A stretch of 57,751 nucleotides of DNA from UBA8752 sp965657965 (GTDB taxonomy: Bacteria; Bacteroidota; Bacteroidia; Flavobacteriales_D; Sanyastnellaceae). This document shows, one piece after another, positions 9,567 to 18,024 of the stretch (position 1 is its first letter; each line of letters begins with the position of its first letter). The notes under the pieces are model-generated. The model searched no databases, was not told the origin of the DNA, and saw only the letters and a list, made by a program, of their open reading frames with translations. Location: contig CBFHQM010000014.1 in assembly GCA_965657965.1 (NCBI GenBank), positions 1 to 57,751 of the forward strand. The letters run 5' to 3'. The position numbers were made by a program, and so were the translations under genes.

Positions 9567-9639
9567 GCGAGAATAGCTCAGTTGGTAGAGCACAACCTTG
9601 CCAAGGTTGGGGTCGCGAGTTCGAGTCTCGTTTCTCGCT
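9567..9639 (+). tRNA. tRNA-Gly (anticodon GCC)
   Basis: This is a 73-base tRNA. The acceptor arm GCGAGAA (9567-9573) pairs with TTCTCGC (9632-9638), with T9639 as discriminator base. The D-arm contains AGCTCAGTTGGTAGAGC, the anticodon arm is CAACC-TTGCCAA-GGTTG with anticodon GCC, and the T-arm contains GGTTCGAGTC-like pairing (GCGAG-TTCGAGT-CTCGT). The 3' CCA is not encoded. It has its own promoter and terminator and therefore looks like a single-gene unit. Confidence 0.96.
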
Positions 9640-9645
9640 CAAGGT

Positions 9646-9679
9646 AGAAGGGCTTCCATTTGGGAGCCCTTCTTTCATT
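9646..9679 (+). terminator. Intrinsic terminator behind tRNA-Gly
   Basis: AGAAGGGCT (9646-9654) pairs perfectly with AGCCCTTCT (9665-9673). The stem can extend by one G-U and two G-C pairs to leave a four-base loop ATTT. A T-rich stretch (TTCATTT) follows on the plus strand. It lies just outside the 3' end of the convergent waaA gene but has no T-tract for that direction. Confidence 0.8.
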
Positions 9680-10966
9680 TCAGGCTTTTTCCCATGCGGC
9701 ATGCGCCGCAATCGCGTTGGCGATTCTTTCGGTTGCGCCCGCATGACTTTCCACCCATTTTTGGGCGGTTTGTCCTGCCAATGAACGGTCATTGGCGTTG
9801 CGCGGGCTCATCCAATCGGCCAGGCAGTTTTGCAATTCACTTTCATCTGCGCACACTTGGAGAGCATGGCGTTGAGCGAGAGCTTGAATCTCTCGGAAGC
9901 CGCCGACGTTGGGTCCCGTGGCAATAGGAAGGCCAAAAACAGCAGGTTCTAAGGTGTTGTGGACACCGGCCTCCCAGCCGCCACCTACCACGGCGATGTC
10001 GCCTAAGCTGTAGGCGTACTTGAGGAGTCCCACTTCGTCGAGCAGAAGACCAGCGGATGCAGGGATGTCACCGTCCTGATGCAGGCTGGTTCGGGGAAAG
10101 GCAGATTGTTTGCTCCAGGCTGCAATGTGTGGCCCATGCACTTCGTGAGGGGCAACAAGGAAGCACCATTTGGAGTTTTGGTTGGTTTTAAATGCGGGCA
10201 GGAGAGCATCCCATTCGCGGGCCCAAGCACTGCCCACAATCAACATCTGGCGGTTGCCTTTCCATTGTTTGAATTGGCCGAGTCTTCGCGCGGTCTCGAT
10301 GTCGTGGGGTTCTCGTGCCGTTTGAAGAACACGGTCGAGTCGTGGGTCTCCTGTTACCGTGCTTTGCAGGTGATACGTTTGGAGCACTTGGGCAGACGAT
10401 TCGTCTTGGACTTGAATCGTGGTGAGCATCCGGAGGTGACGACGGGCCCAAAAGCCGAGGTGGCTTGTGGGGTGACGTTTGCGGTCGAATCGAGCGGCGA
10501 ACAAGTGGACATTGGCGCCGAATTTTGAGGCCGAAAGGATCAATTCCGGCCACAATTCGTACTTCACCAACAGCGTGTCCGAAGGCCGAAGGATGGCTTG
10601 AAATTTCCGCATCGCCTTGGCCGTATCCCAAGGCAAGTAATCGACATGGTCTGCCACAGATGCGGGCACGGCGTCCATTCCCGAAGGAGAAAAGAAAGTC
10701 AGCAGGATGGGGTGAGATGGCGCCCTGCGCTTCAGTGCATCGATGACAGGGGCCGCTTGCTCATATTCGCCAAGTGAGGCGCAGTGAACGTGTATCCAAG
10801 GCCTCGTCTTGCCGTTTTGCTCGGCCCGGCCTTTGGCTTCAATCAGTCGCTGCGCCCAACCTTTTCGGCCCCGCCACGCCTTTCGCGCCTTCACGTGCCC
10901 TAAGCCAGAGGCCAAGCGCATACCGAGTTGCAAAAGGACAATGATCAAGGCGTGTATCCCCCGCAT
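9680..10966 (-). CDS. waaA: 3-deoxy-D-manno-octulosonic acid (Kdo) transferase
   Basis: This encodes 428 residues (family GT30, also named kdtA). The enzyme transfers Kdo from CMP-Kdo to the lipid A precursor at the inner membrane, the first step of lipopolysaccharide core assembly. An N-terminal hydrophobic anchor (IHALIIVLLQLGM) precedes the conserved HCASLGE motif, whose Glu67 aligns with the catalytic Glu of the family. The C-terminal GT-B half has the GGGWEAGVHNTLEPAVFG segment that binds the nucleotide sugar. I chose the ATG at 10966, which lies three bases after the upstream stop. A longer frame would start inside the preceding gene. It is the last gene of a three-gene unit with two predicted outer-membrane proteins. 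Confidence 0.92.
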   Translation of the reverse strand: MRGIHALIIVLLQLGMRLASGLGHVKARKAWRGRKGWAQRLIEAKGRAEQNGKTRPWIHVHCASLGEYEQAAPVIDALKRRAPSHPILLTFFSPSGMDAVPASVADHVDYLPWDTAKAMRKFQAILRPSDTLLVKYELWPELILSASKFGANVHLFAARFDRKRHPTSHLGFWARRHLRMLTTIQVQDESSAQVLQTYHLQSTVTGDPRLDRVLQTAREPHDIETARRLGQFKQWKGNRQMLIVGSAWAREWDALLPAFKTNQNSKWCFLVAPHEVHGPHIAAWSKQSAFPRTSLHQDGDIPASAGLLLDEVGLLKYAYSLGDIAVVGGGWEAGVHNTLEPAVFGLPIATGPNVGGFREIQALAQRHALQVCADESELQNCLADWMSPRNANDRSLAGQTAQKWVESHAGATERIANAIAAHAAWEKA

Positions 10967-10968
10967 GT

Positions 10969-11733
10969 TCAATGGTAATAATCCACCGAAGTGGTGCGTG
11001 CTTTTAGCCTCAAAATCCACCCGGCAAAGAGCCCCCATGCCGCGTCATTTCGAACCTCGCTGTCCGCACTTTGGGTGTCGGTGTTCCACCCACGGGATGG
11101 TTGGATTCGTCCGAGCATCCCTTCAATCCCGATGTGGAATCTAACCTGTCCGCTTGGGGAATGGTGCTCAACACCAAAGCGGGGAAGGAGGACTGCGCCG
11201 CCGCTCAGCCGGTCATAGCCTTGGACGTGCGGTTCATCGAGTTGGGTCACTCGGTTTCCGCGGTTCTGAAAGTGAATTTTGTGCTCCCAGTATCCGGCAC
11301 CCAGCTCGGCAATAAAGCCGGTTTCGGCTTGTCCCCAGCCCAGCGGCCATTTCCTGCCAATGGTGCCGAAAAACAAGCTGCCACGTTGTTGAGGCGTGAC
11401 CAAAGCAATGCGCCCCTCGTTGTCGATGACGTGGCCGTTGGGGTCAATCAAATTCTGAAGGAGACCAATCTGTCGAACGTCAGAACCCGTTTGAAAACGC
11501 CATTGCCCCCCAAAACGCCAGCCACTCGATGTGGTCCGCCGTACCCCCATACCCACGGTGTTGGCAGTACCAAAACGCAGCGCCAACTCTCCGGTTGGGG
11601 CATGCATGCCGGTATGCAGAATCAGTTGTGTACCTGGCTCGCTCTTGGCACTGGTTTCTGGAACATCCTGCGCTTCGAGCAAGAGAGGGAGCATCGACAA
11701 GGCGAGCCAAAGGAATTTTATCGTCTGGTTCAT
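10969..11733 (-). CDS. Predicted outer-membrane beta-barrel-like protein
   Basis: This encodes 254 residues with a signal peptide (MNQTIKFLWLALSMLPLLLEAQ). The mature part is rich in alternating hydrophobic/polar segments and aromatic residues, with many Gly turns, as expected for a small outer-membrane beta barrel. I do not recognise a named family. Its ATG overlaps the stop of the upstream gene (ATGA) and its stop lies two bases before the waaA start, so the three genes are almost certainly one transcript. The context suggests a cell-envelope role, but nothing in the sequence defines an activity. Confidence 0.7.
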   Translation of the reverse strand: MNQTIKFLWLALSMLPLLLEAQDVPETSAKSEPGTQLILHTGMHAPTGELALRFGTANTVGMGVRRTTSSGWRFGGQWRFQTGSDVRQIGLLQNLIDPNGHVIDNEGRIALVTPQQRGSLFFGTIGRKWPLGWGQAETGFIAELGAGYWEHKIHFQNRGNRVTQLDEPHVQGYDRLSGGAVLLPRFGVEHHSPSGQVRFHIGIEGMLGRIQPSRGWNTDTQSADSEVRNDAAWGLFAGWILRLKARTTSVDYYH

Positions 11734-12266
11734 TTCAAGGGAAAGCTGAGCCCGACCAAAAAGCCACTGAGCAAGGAGCCGCCCGACAGTTGGGCCATCA
11801 AGGTCCAGTCTTTATAGGTGTAGCGTCCCCCCAGGTGTCCAGCCAATTGCATGCCGCCGATGGCACTGCCGTCGTATGTCCCGGGCGAGGATCCGACACC
11901 CGCCCAGCGGTATTTGTGTCCGAACCACCCCAGTGTTAAACCTGCATAGAAGTCAAAAGGTGGGGGCGCCAATTCGATAAAATGATAATGGCCTTGAAGG
12001 CCGAGTCCAAAATATTGGTGGGTCCAGCTTCCCGAAGGCGAGTTTTCGCCATAGGATTGAAAAGAGCCCATCAATCCAGCCGAAATGTGGTCATCGATGG
12101 ATTGCTCGATGCCCACAAAAACAGGCAGCCCCCGGGTGCTCATCCCGAAGCCTGCATTGATCAAATCGAAGCGGTCTCCGGAGTTCAATTGAACCTGGGC
12201 CTCGGCGGAATGGTACTGAAGAGCGAGCCACCCCAAGGCAAAGAGCGCAATGAAACGGACCTTCAC
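11730..12266 (-). CDS. Predicted outer-membrane beta-barrel protein
   Basis: This encodes 178 residues starting at GTG 12266. That start gives a compact signal peptide (VKVRFIALFALGWLALQ...AEAQ), while the frame extends further upstream without signal-like features. The mature chain has repeated amphipathic strands with Tyr/Trp/Gly-rich ends (for example HQYFGLGLQGHYHF and GGRYTYKDWTLMAQLSGG), typical of eight-stranded outer-membrane barrels of Bacteroidota. It is the first gene of the coupled unit that ends with waaA. The substrate or partner is unknown. The GTG start is an inference from the signal peptide; an ATG 24 codons upstream is the main alternative. Confidence 0.68.
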   Translation of the reverse strand: MKVRFIALFALGWLALQYHSAEAQVQLNSGDRFDLINAGFGMSTRGLPVFVGIEQSIDDHISAGLMGSFQSYGENSPSGSWTHQYFGLGLQGHYHFIELAPPPFDFYAGLTLGWFGHKYRWAGVGSSPGTYDGSAIGGMQLAGHLGGRYTYKDWTLMAQLSGGSLLSGFLVGLSFPLK

Positions 12267-12391
12267 AGGGCTAGAAATCACACCAAACGGCAAAAAACAA
12301 CGATAAAATTCAGTATTTTTACTACGAAATGAACTCATTGCTGCGTTTTTCGGACGAGAAGATGGGCGAGGCATGTGACCCTGAAGGTCGC

Positions 12392-14344
12392 ATGAATGCC
12401 GCGGTCGTCCCGCGTGTCTTTGAAATTTTGTGCAGGGCAACGTCGTGGCCGTTTTTGCCATGCGTCTGCTGGATTTTCCTGTTCATTGGTTTTGTCCGCC
12501 CAGCTGTGGCCCAAGTCGAGGGGAGCGAGATTGGGCTGGATGTGGTCATGGAACCTGGTCAATCGTTCGCTCCGGGTTGGATTCTTGCCTCCCCGAGGTA
12601 CTCAGGCAATCTCACGTATTCGCTCATTATTGACAGTGATGGAGATGTGGCACACAATGCATTGCGGCCCTACGAGGGTTGGAATTTTGACCAGCAGCCA
12701 ACGGGAGAGCTGACTTGGTACCAACAATTCGACGCATCCACCGTGGGGTGGCAGGTGCTGGACAGTGGTTTGATGGCCACAGAAGTGGTCCAGAATGAGG
12801 TGGGACAATTGGATTTTCACGATGTGGAATTTCGAACGGACGGCACGGTTCTGCTGATGGGGCACGAAAACATCGACGTGACGTTGACCGACAGCGTGTT
12901 GGATTTAGACGATGCCGAGCGGGTGGTTCGCAATTGCATCCTGGAGGAGCACGATGCCGAAGGCAATTTGACTTGGCTTTGGAGGGCGTCCAATCACATT
13001 CCTGCCCTTTGGTGTTCGTCGTGCAATTGGATGTTTCCGCTGCTCGATGCCTATCACCAAAACAGCTTTCAAACCCAAGAGAATGGGAACATTCTGTTGA
13101 ATTTGCGCAACATGGATATGGTGGTGATGATCGACCGCCAAACCGATGAGGTGCTCTGGCGTTTGGGTGGGCCAGAGAGTGATTTCGCCTTCTCCAACGC
13201 TTCGGATGTGTTCTCGCAACAGCACGATGCCCAGATGATCAATGACCATCGCATCTTGCTCTTTGACAACGGAGTGTCAGGGGCCAATGGCTTTGCCCGA
13301 GGGGTAGAATATGAACTTGATTTTGAACAGGGAACGGTCACTTTGATTGATTCCTGGCCCCATCCGGATGGGGAGGTGGCGTCGAGCCAAGGCAGCGTGC
13401 AAAGGCTTGAAGACGGAGGAACCTTGATTGGGTGGGGGTCGGCGACTTCAGATGTCTATGGTGGTGGCATGGTGTCTGAGTTCGGGCCGGATGGTGAGCT
13501 TCGAGGAACGGTGTACTTCGAAAGCAACCATTATTCTTATCGCGCCAGGAAAGTCGCGGTGGGTGCATTGCCTCTTCGCAGTGGATGTTCGGATTTGAGT
13601 GCCTGCAATTACAATCCAGTGGAGGTGTTGAACACGTCGTGTGAGTTTTCAGGCGATGCTTGCGACGATGGGAACGCATGCACAGAAAACGATCAAATCG
13701 TGAATTGCGTTTGTGCGGGTACAGCCGTTGAGGTCGATCCAAATGCGAGCCAGTGTTTGGATGAGGGTGCGGTCAATTTCAATCCTTGTCCGTTGTCCAA
13801 TGTCGACGATGGCAGTTGTCTTTTTCAAGTCAAATTCAGGGTGGATGCCTCTCTTTGGGATTCGGTGCCTCAATGGGTGACGTTGTCGCTCGGCGACAAT
13901 GAACCCCTTCTGATGTCCGCCGGGGGGTTTGGCACGTGGCAAGCCGATGTCCTTTTGGGCGCTGGCATGTGGGGTTATGCCATTGAAGCAGAGGACGTCT
14001 ACGATGGCGTCGAGCGCAGCCTTGATTTGGTCAATGTTGGACTTGGGGTCGAAGCCGAAGTGCGCGCGTGCCTTGGGCTCGATGGAGCGGTTTGTCCTGG
14101 ATGCACAGACCCGGATGATGTCGCCTATTCCCCATTTTCGGAAGACGACGAGCTGTGTGGAGAAGCCGGGGCATCCGGTTGTACCTATCCGTCGGCTGTG
14201 AATTTCGATCCGTCGGCCTTTTTCGAGGACGGCACGTGTGTCTTTGAAATGGCCGATTGTGCGCAGGACATCAATGAAGACGGTCTAATTGGCATTGCCG
14301 ACATCTTGGACCTGCTGACCCTTTTCGGGACCATTTGTGACTGA
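12392..14344 (+). CDS. Secreted arylsulfotransferase-like protein with Cys-rich repeats and dockerin-like C-terminus
   Basis: This encodes about 650 residues. Residues about 45-400 resemble the arylsulfotransferase (ASST) beta-propeller family: alternating strands with His-containing segments such as FHDVEF, YHQNSF and QQHDAQ, and the propeller signature TDEVLWRLGG. Known ASST enzymes move sulfate between phenols and are exported. Behind the propeller are GCSDLSACNY, GCTDPDDVAY and GCTYPSAVNF repeats and a last calcium loop (DINEDGLIGIADILDLL) ending in Cys-Asp. The start is uncertain: ATG 12392 gives a long signal peptide, ATG 12329 adds 21 residues, and TTG 12428 would give the shortest signal. 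Its 3' end abuts the convergent response regulator gene. Sulfotransferase activity is not proven by the motifs alone. Confidence 0.75.
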   Translation: MNAAVVPRVFEILCRATSWPFLPCVCWIFLFIGFVRPAVAQVEGSEIGLDVVMEPGQSFAPGWILASPRYSGNLTYSLIIDSDGDVAHNALRPYEGWNFDQQPTGELTWYQQFDASTVGWQVLDSGLMATEVVQNEVGQLDFHDVEFRTDGTVLLMGHENIDVTLTDSVLDLDDAERVVRNCILEEHDAEGNLTWLWRASNHIPALWCSSCNWMFPLLDAYHQNSFQTQENGNILLNLRNMDMVVMIDRQTDEVLWRLGGPESDFAFSNASDVFSQQHDAQMINDHRILLFDNGVSGANGFARGVEYELDFEQGTVTLIDSWPHPDGEVASSQGSVQRLEDGGTLIGWGSATSDVYGGGMVSEFGPDGELRGTVYFESNHYSYRARKVAVGALPLRSGCSDLSACNYNPVEVLNTSCEFSGDACDDGNACTENDQIVNCVCAGTAVEVDPNASQCLDEGAVNFNPCPLSNVDDGSCLFQVKFRVDASLWDSVPQWVTLSLGDNEPLLMSAGGFGTWQADVLLGAGMWGYAIEAEDVYDGVERSLDLVNVGLGVEAEVRACLGLDGAVCPGCTDPDDVAYSPFSEDDELCGEAGASGCTYPSAVNFDPSAFFEDGTCVFEMADCAQDINEDGLIGIADILDLLTLFGTICD

Positions 14345-15040
14345 TCAATCGGCAGTGTTGGCCTCAAGACGGAAGCCGACGCCGTGAATGGTGTCCAATT
14401 GGACTGCTGTATCGGCCTTGAGGATTTTCCGAAGCCGAGCGATGTACACGTCCATGCTGCGCCCCACGAAGTAACCGGATTCTCCCCACACCATTCTCGC
14501 GATTAAATCACGCTCTGTCGTTCGGCCAGGTCGTTGCATGAGCAACTTGAGGACATTGCCTTCCTTGGGGGTCAGCTTCTGTTCTCCCGCTGGCCAGGTC
14601 AGTAAAAACGACTCTGTATCCAGCGTAAACTGACCCAATGAAAGGGTGGCTGGGCCCTCGTCGCGATCGCGCCTTTTGAGCAGGCCTTGGATGCGAAGAA
14701 GAAGCTCCTCGTTGTGAAAAGGCTTGGTCACGTAGTCGTCGGCACCAGCGCGCAACCCTCGAACGCGGTCTTCGACCCTGTCCCTTGCGGTCAGCAAGAG
14801 GATGGGCAAACTGGGCTCGATTTTTCTCAAATCCTCGGTCAGTTCAAACCCATCCCTTCCGGGCAGCATGACATCCAAGAGGGCAAGGTCAAAGTGTCCT
14901 GCATTGAATGCGGGAAGTGCCTCCTTTCCATCTCGAATGAGGGTGGCTTTGTGGCCTGCAATCCGAAGCAAATCATGCAGCAACAGTCCCAACGAAGGAT
15001 CGTCTTCGACCAAGAGGATGTTGGCGGGAGCATCAGACAT
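14345..15040 (-). CDS. OmpR-family response regulator
   Basis: This encodes 231 residues. The receiver domain (about 7-118) has the acidic pocket Glu12-Asp13, phospho-acceptor Asp56 (LLDVMLPG), Thr84 and Lys106 (TKPF). The winged-helix DNA-binding domain (about 135-228) has the typical RSMDVYIARLRKIL recognition-helix region. I chose the ATG at 15040 because it begins directly before the receiver fold. It overlaps the end of the kinase gene by eight bases, so the pair is co-translated. It is the output partner of that kinase; target genes are unknown. The arrangement resembles the RprX/RprY type of Bacteroidota. Confidence 0.92.
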   Translation of the reverse strand: MSDAPANILLVEDDPSLGLLLHDLLRIAGHKATLIRDGKEALPAFNAGHFDLALLDVMLPGRDGFELTEDLRKIEPSLPILLLTARDRVEDRVRGLRAGADDYVTKPFHNEELLLRIQGLLKRRDRDEGPATLSLGQFTLDTESFLLTWPAGEQKLTPKEGNVLKLLMQRPGRTTERDLIARMVWGESGYFVGRSMDVYIARLRKILKADTAVQLDTIHGVGFRLEANTAD

Positions 15041-16310
15041 GCGCTGGCAATTGGACGGTAAATGTGGCGCCTTTTCCCTCTTGACTGATGCAGTCAATGT
15101 GACCGCCGTGCGCCGCGACAATGGTCTTGGCATAATGCAGGCCCAATCCAAAACCCTTCACGTCGTGGCGATCGCCTGTAGGCACCCGGTGGAAGCGTTC
15201 AAAGACCCGCTGAATGTGTCCTTTGGGAATGCCAATGCCAGCATCGGTCACAGTTAGAGCCCACTTTGATTGCTTTCCAACCTTGAGTTGGAGGGTCACT
15301 TCAATGTTCGGAGGGGCATCTCCACGGTAGCGAACGGCGTTGTCCAACAGGTTGCTGAGGACCCCGTCCAAATGGGTGCGGTCCCCAGAAAGACGGTGTG
15401 CGCCGAGAGAGGCATCTTCGGGCAGTCGGACGTTGAGTTGGCCACCGAGCTGTTGGATTTGCGGAAGGAAGGCGTCCGTGCCCTCTCGAACCCAGTCCAC
15501 AGCGGAAAGTGCAGTTTTGGTGATTTGGTCGACCGCTTTCCCTAGCGTCGCCATGTCCATGACCTTTTCGACCTGCCGTTGCATTCTGTTGTTTTCGGCC
15601 AAAATCAAATGGAGGTAGCGGCTGCGTGATTCAGGAAGTTGACCAATTTCGTCCCTCAACAACAGCTGGGCTCCCGATGCAATGGATGCAATGGGGGTTT
15701 TGAACTCGTGGGTCATGTTGTTGATGAAGTCCTCTTGGATTTCGGACAATCGCTTTTGTCGGAGCACGAGCACAACCGCAAAAACGAAGGTGCCCAGAAC
15801 CAAGAGTTGAAGCACGCTGGCGAGAATCCAACGGTCTAAGCTCATCAAAATGTCGGCCCTTCTGTCTGGAAAGCGAATGCCGAAATAATGTCCGTCTTGT
15901 TCGAATCGGGGAGGGCGAGAATCCTCTGGGTTCGCTCCGCCCACGCGTCCTCCATAAACGATGCTGTCGCTAAAGCAGTCATAAATCGCGTAGTCAAATG
16001 GCGCATTCAGAGCGGCGCGTTCGAAGGATGACTGGAGCAGGGACTCGAGCAAATACGGATGGAGTGTGTCGTTGAGGTTGGCGACAAAAAAGTTCGAAGC
16101 CTGCTGTCGAACGGGTTCCACCAAGGCGCTGTCTCCGCGCATCGATTGAATCTCGTCGACCACTTCAGTCAGCGCAATGAAAACGCGGTCATTGAATTCA
16201 CGCTCGCCAAGGTCAATGGCTTGTTGGAGCCAAATGAGCTGAAGCACCAATGTTCCCCCGATGGAGAGCAGGCCGGTGAGGATCAGAATTCGAATGCGTT
16301 GACGGGTCAC
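15033..16310 (-). CDS. Membrane sensor histidine kinase
   Basis: This encodes 425 residues, starting at GTG 16310. Two membrane segments (about 8-28 and 162-184) flank a periplasmic sensor region of roughly 130 residues without a recognised ligand fold. The HisKA domain carries His201 in NNMTHEFKTPIASI. The ATPase domain has the N-box (SNLLDNAVRY), G1 (DAGIGIPKGH) and G2 (GFGLGLHYAK) motifs, so all catalytic elements are present. It is the first gene of a two-gene unit with the OmpR-type regulator. The signal sensed cannot be told from the sequence. Confidence 0.92.
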   Translation of the reverse strand: MTRQRIRILILTGLLSIGGTLVLQLIWLQQAIDLGEREFNDRVFIALTEVVDEIQSMRGDSALVEPVRQQASNFFVANLNDTLHPYLLESLLQSSFERAALNAPFDYAIYDCFSDSIVYGGRVGGANPEDSRPPRFEQDGHYFGIRFPDRRADILMSLDRWILASVLQLLVLGTFVFAVVLVLRQKRLSEIQEDFINNMTHEFKTPIASIASGAQLLLRDEIGQLPESRSRYLHLILAENNRMQRQVEKVMDMATLGKAVDQITKTALSAVDWVREGTDAFLPQIQQLGGQLNVRLPEDASLGAHRLSGDRTHLDGVLSNLLDNAVRYRGDAPPNIEVTLQLKVGKQSKWALTVTDAGIGIPKGHIQRVFERFHRVPTGDRHDVKGFGLGLHYAKTIVAAHGGHIDCISQEGKGATFTVQLPAHV

Positions 16311-16388
16311 GCAACAAACTTAGCACGTGCGGCTTCCAAGTGAAGGTTTAGGAGCGGGCACTTGGCTTTGGTGTTGTAGATTCGAATC

Positions 16389-17213
16389 GTGTCGCATCCA
16401 AAGATTTCATATCCCAAAACGGCCTCCCGCGCCTCGTTTACGTTGGCGTTGGTTTTGATGGCTTGGTTTCCGCTTCAAGGCCAGCAGGCCGTGGAGTTGA
16501 GCGGTCTGTATCAAGGAGAAAACCTTTTGGTTGTGAATGAGACCAACCCCGATGGTGTTGGATTTTGTTGCTACGAAGTCAGGGTGAATGGACAGCTCAC
16601 AGCGGACGAAGTGAATTCGCACGCATTTGAGGTTGATTTGCGCAGCCAGGGCATTGTTCTGGGCAAAGGGCTTTCCGTGCGTTTGATTCACCGTGCAGGC
16701 TGTGCGCCGCGCATCTTGAATCCAGAGGTTGTCAAGCCTTCACCGGGATTTGAATTGGTCAATTTTGAAGTCTCTTCCACTGGGGATGTCATGTGGACGT
16801 CGTCCGAAGAGCGGGGGCGCATGCCCTTTGTTTTACAGCAACTCAAGTGGGGAAAGTGGGTCGACGTCGTCCGTGTCGATGGACTTGGAGGCCCGGGAGA
16901 AAGGCAGTATGCGACCAGAATTGATCCGGTTTTGGGAGAGAACATTTTGCGCCTCACGCACTTGTCTCCCGACGGCACGCTGGAGGTCAAGGGCGAGGCG
17001 CGTTTCTCCGCAGTAGTGCCTTCTGTGGACTTTTCTTACGACGCCAAAAAGCAGAAAATCACCTTCTCAAGGAAAACGCAGTTTGAGATTGTAGACGCTT
17101 TTGGCACAGTTGTGTTGCGCGGAGATGGCCAACAAGCCATCCTTCGCTATCTTGCACGTGGCGAGTACTTCGTCAACTTCGGCGCCAGGTCAGAGACCTT
17201 CAAGAAGCGCTGA
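16389..17213 (+). CDS. Uncharacterised exported protein
   Basis: This encodes 274 residues, starting at GTG 16389, with a signal peptide (FTLALVLMAWFPLQGQ after a basic N-terminus). The mature part is a beta-rich sequence with a Cys pair near the beginning (GFCCYEV) and one further Cys (RAGCAPR). No known domain is recognisable. It stands alone between the divergent kinase gene and the DUF4290 gene, which follows after 44 bases and may be co-transcribed. An earlier non-ATG start is possible. Confidence 0.65.
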   Translation: MSHPKISYPKTASRASFTLALVLMAWFPLQGQQAVELSGLYQGENLLVVNETNPDGVGFCCYEVRVNGQLTADEVNSHAFEVDLRSQGIVLGKGLSVRLIHRAGCAPRILNPEVVKPSPGFELVNFEVSSTGDVMWTSSEERGRMPFVLQQLKWGKWVDVVRVDGLGGPGERQYATRIDPVLGENILRLTHLSPDGTLEVKGEARFSAVVPSVDFSYDAKKQKITFSRKTQFEIVDAFGTVVLRGDGQQAILRYLARGEYFVNFGARSETFKKR

Positions 17214-17257
17214 GCGCATCCGGCGAACGCCGATTTCATTTTCCAGTCCATCGCGAC

Positions 17258-17905
17258 ATGCCCACGACTCCAGCCGCCACGGCCACTGAAGGTCTGACCT
17301 ACAACAGCCAACGCCCCGACATCGCCATTCCTGAATACGGAAGGGTGGTGCACGAATTGATTGCCCATTGTCTCACCATTGAAGACCGGGAAGAACGCAG
17401 CAAGTGTGCTTTGGCCATCGTGAGTGTGATGCGGACGCTCGTTCCAGGGTCCAAGGAAATGGTGGACCACGAGGAGAAGTTGTGGGGTCATTTGCATGTC
17501 ATGTCCAATTGGAAGCTGGACATCGATGCGCCATTCCCCGCTCCAGTGCGTCCAGAAGAAGACCCCGGACCTGAGCGCCTCGCATACACGCAAATTGGAA
17601 AGCGCCCTTCTTTTTATGGGCGAATCGTCGAAGACCTCGTGGCCAAAGCGATCGAGATGCCGGAAGGCGAAGAGCGCGCAGCGCTGTGCATGATGATTGC
17701 CAACTTGCTTAAGCGTCAATACTTGACTTGGAACAAAGGGGCGGTAGAGGATCCCATTATCCGGGCCCAGTTGCGTGAAATGTCCGACGGGAAGTTGGAC
17801 GTTCCAGCCGAGACAGAACTGGTTTCTTCGAGTGAAGTCATGAAGAGCAAGCGCAAGACGTCCAACAACTTCCGCAACCATCGCGGAGGCAAGAGGAAGC
17901 GCTAA
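17258..17905 (+). CDS. DUF4290 family protein
   Basis: This encodes 215 residues. It matches, by recall, the DUF4290 family, found in Bacteroidota directly upstream of murA, as here. It is mostly helical and cytosolic: there is no signal peptide, and the C-terminus is very basic (KRKTSNNFRNHRGGKRKR), suggesting contact with nucleic acid or the membrane surface. Conserved-looking segments are YGRVVHELI and YGRIVEDLV, an internal repeat that hints at two related halves. Function is unknown; the constant neighbourhood suggests a role linked to cell-wall synthesis or growth, which is inference only. Confidence 0.8.
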   Translation: MPTTPAATATEGLTYNSQRPDIAIPEYGRVVHELIAHCLTIEDREERSKCALAIVSVMRTLVPGSKEMVDHEEKLWGHLHVMSNWKLDIDAPFPAPVRPEEDPGPERLAYTQIGKRPSFYGRIVEDLVAKAIEMPEGEERAALCMMIANLLKRQYLTWNKGAVEDPIIRAQLREMSDGKLDVPAETELVSSSEVMKSKRKTSNNFRNHRGGKRKR

Positions 17906-18024
17906 ATCACCTTGGTGGACGGTCAGATGGCCGGCCCCCCGGTTGACTTGTCGAAAACAAGAAGAGAAGGCCTTTGGTCGTCTCGTTGTCCTGCCCAACT
18001 TGTCGGTCAAACATCGACCAAATC

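Noticed and set aside
16377..16384. TAGATTCG as a -7 element for the exported protein at 16389
   Set aside because: One base off the pattern, no TTG at the right distance, and it would leave almost no leader.
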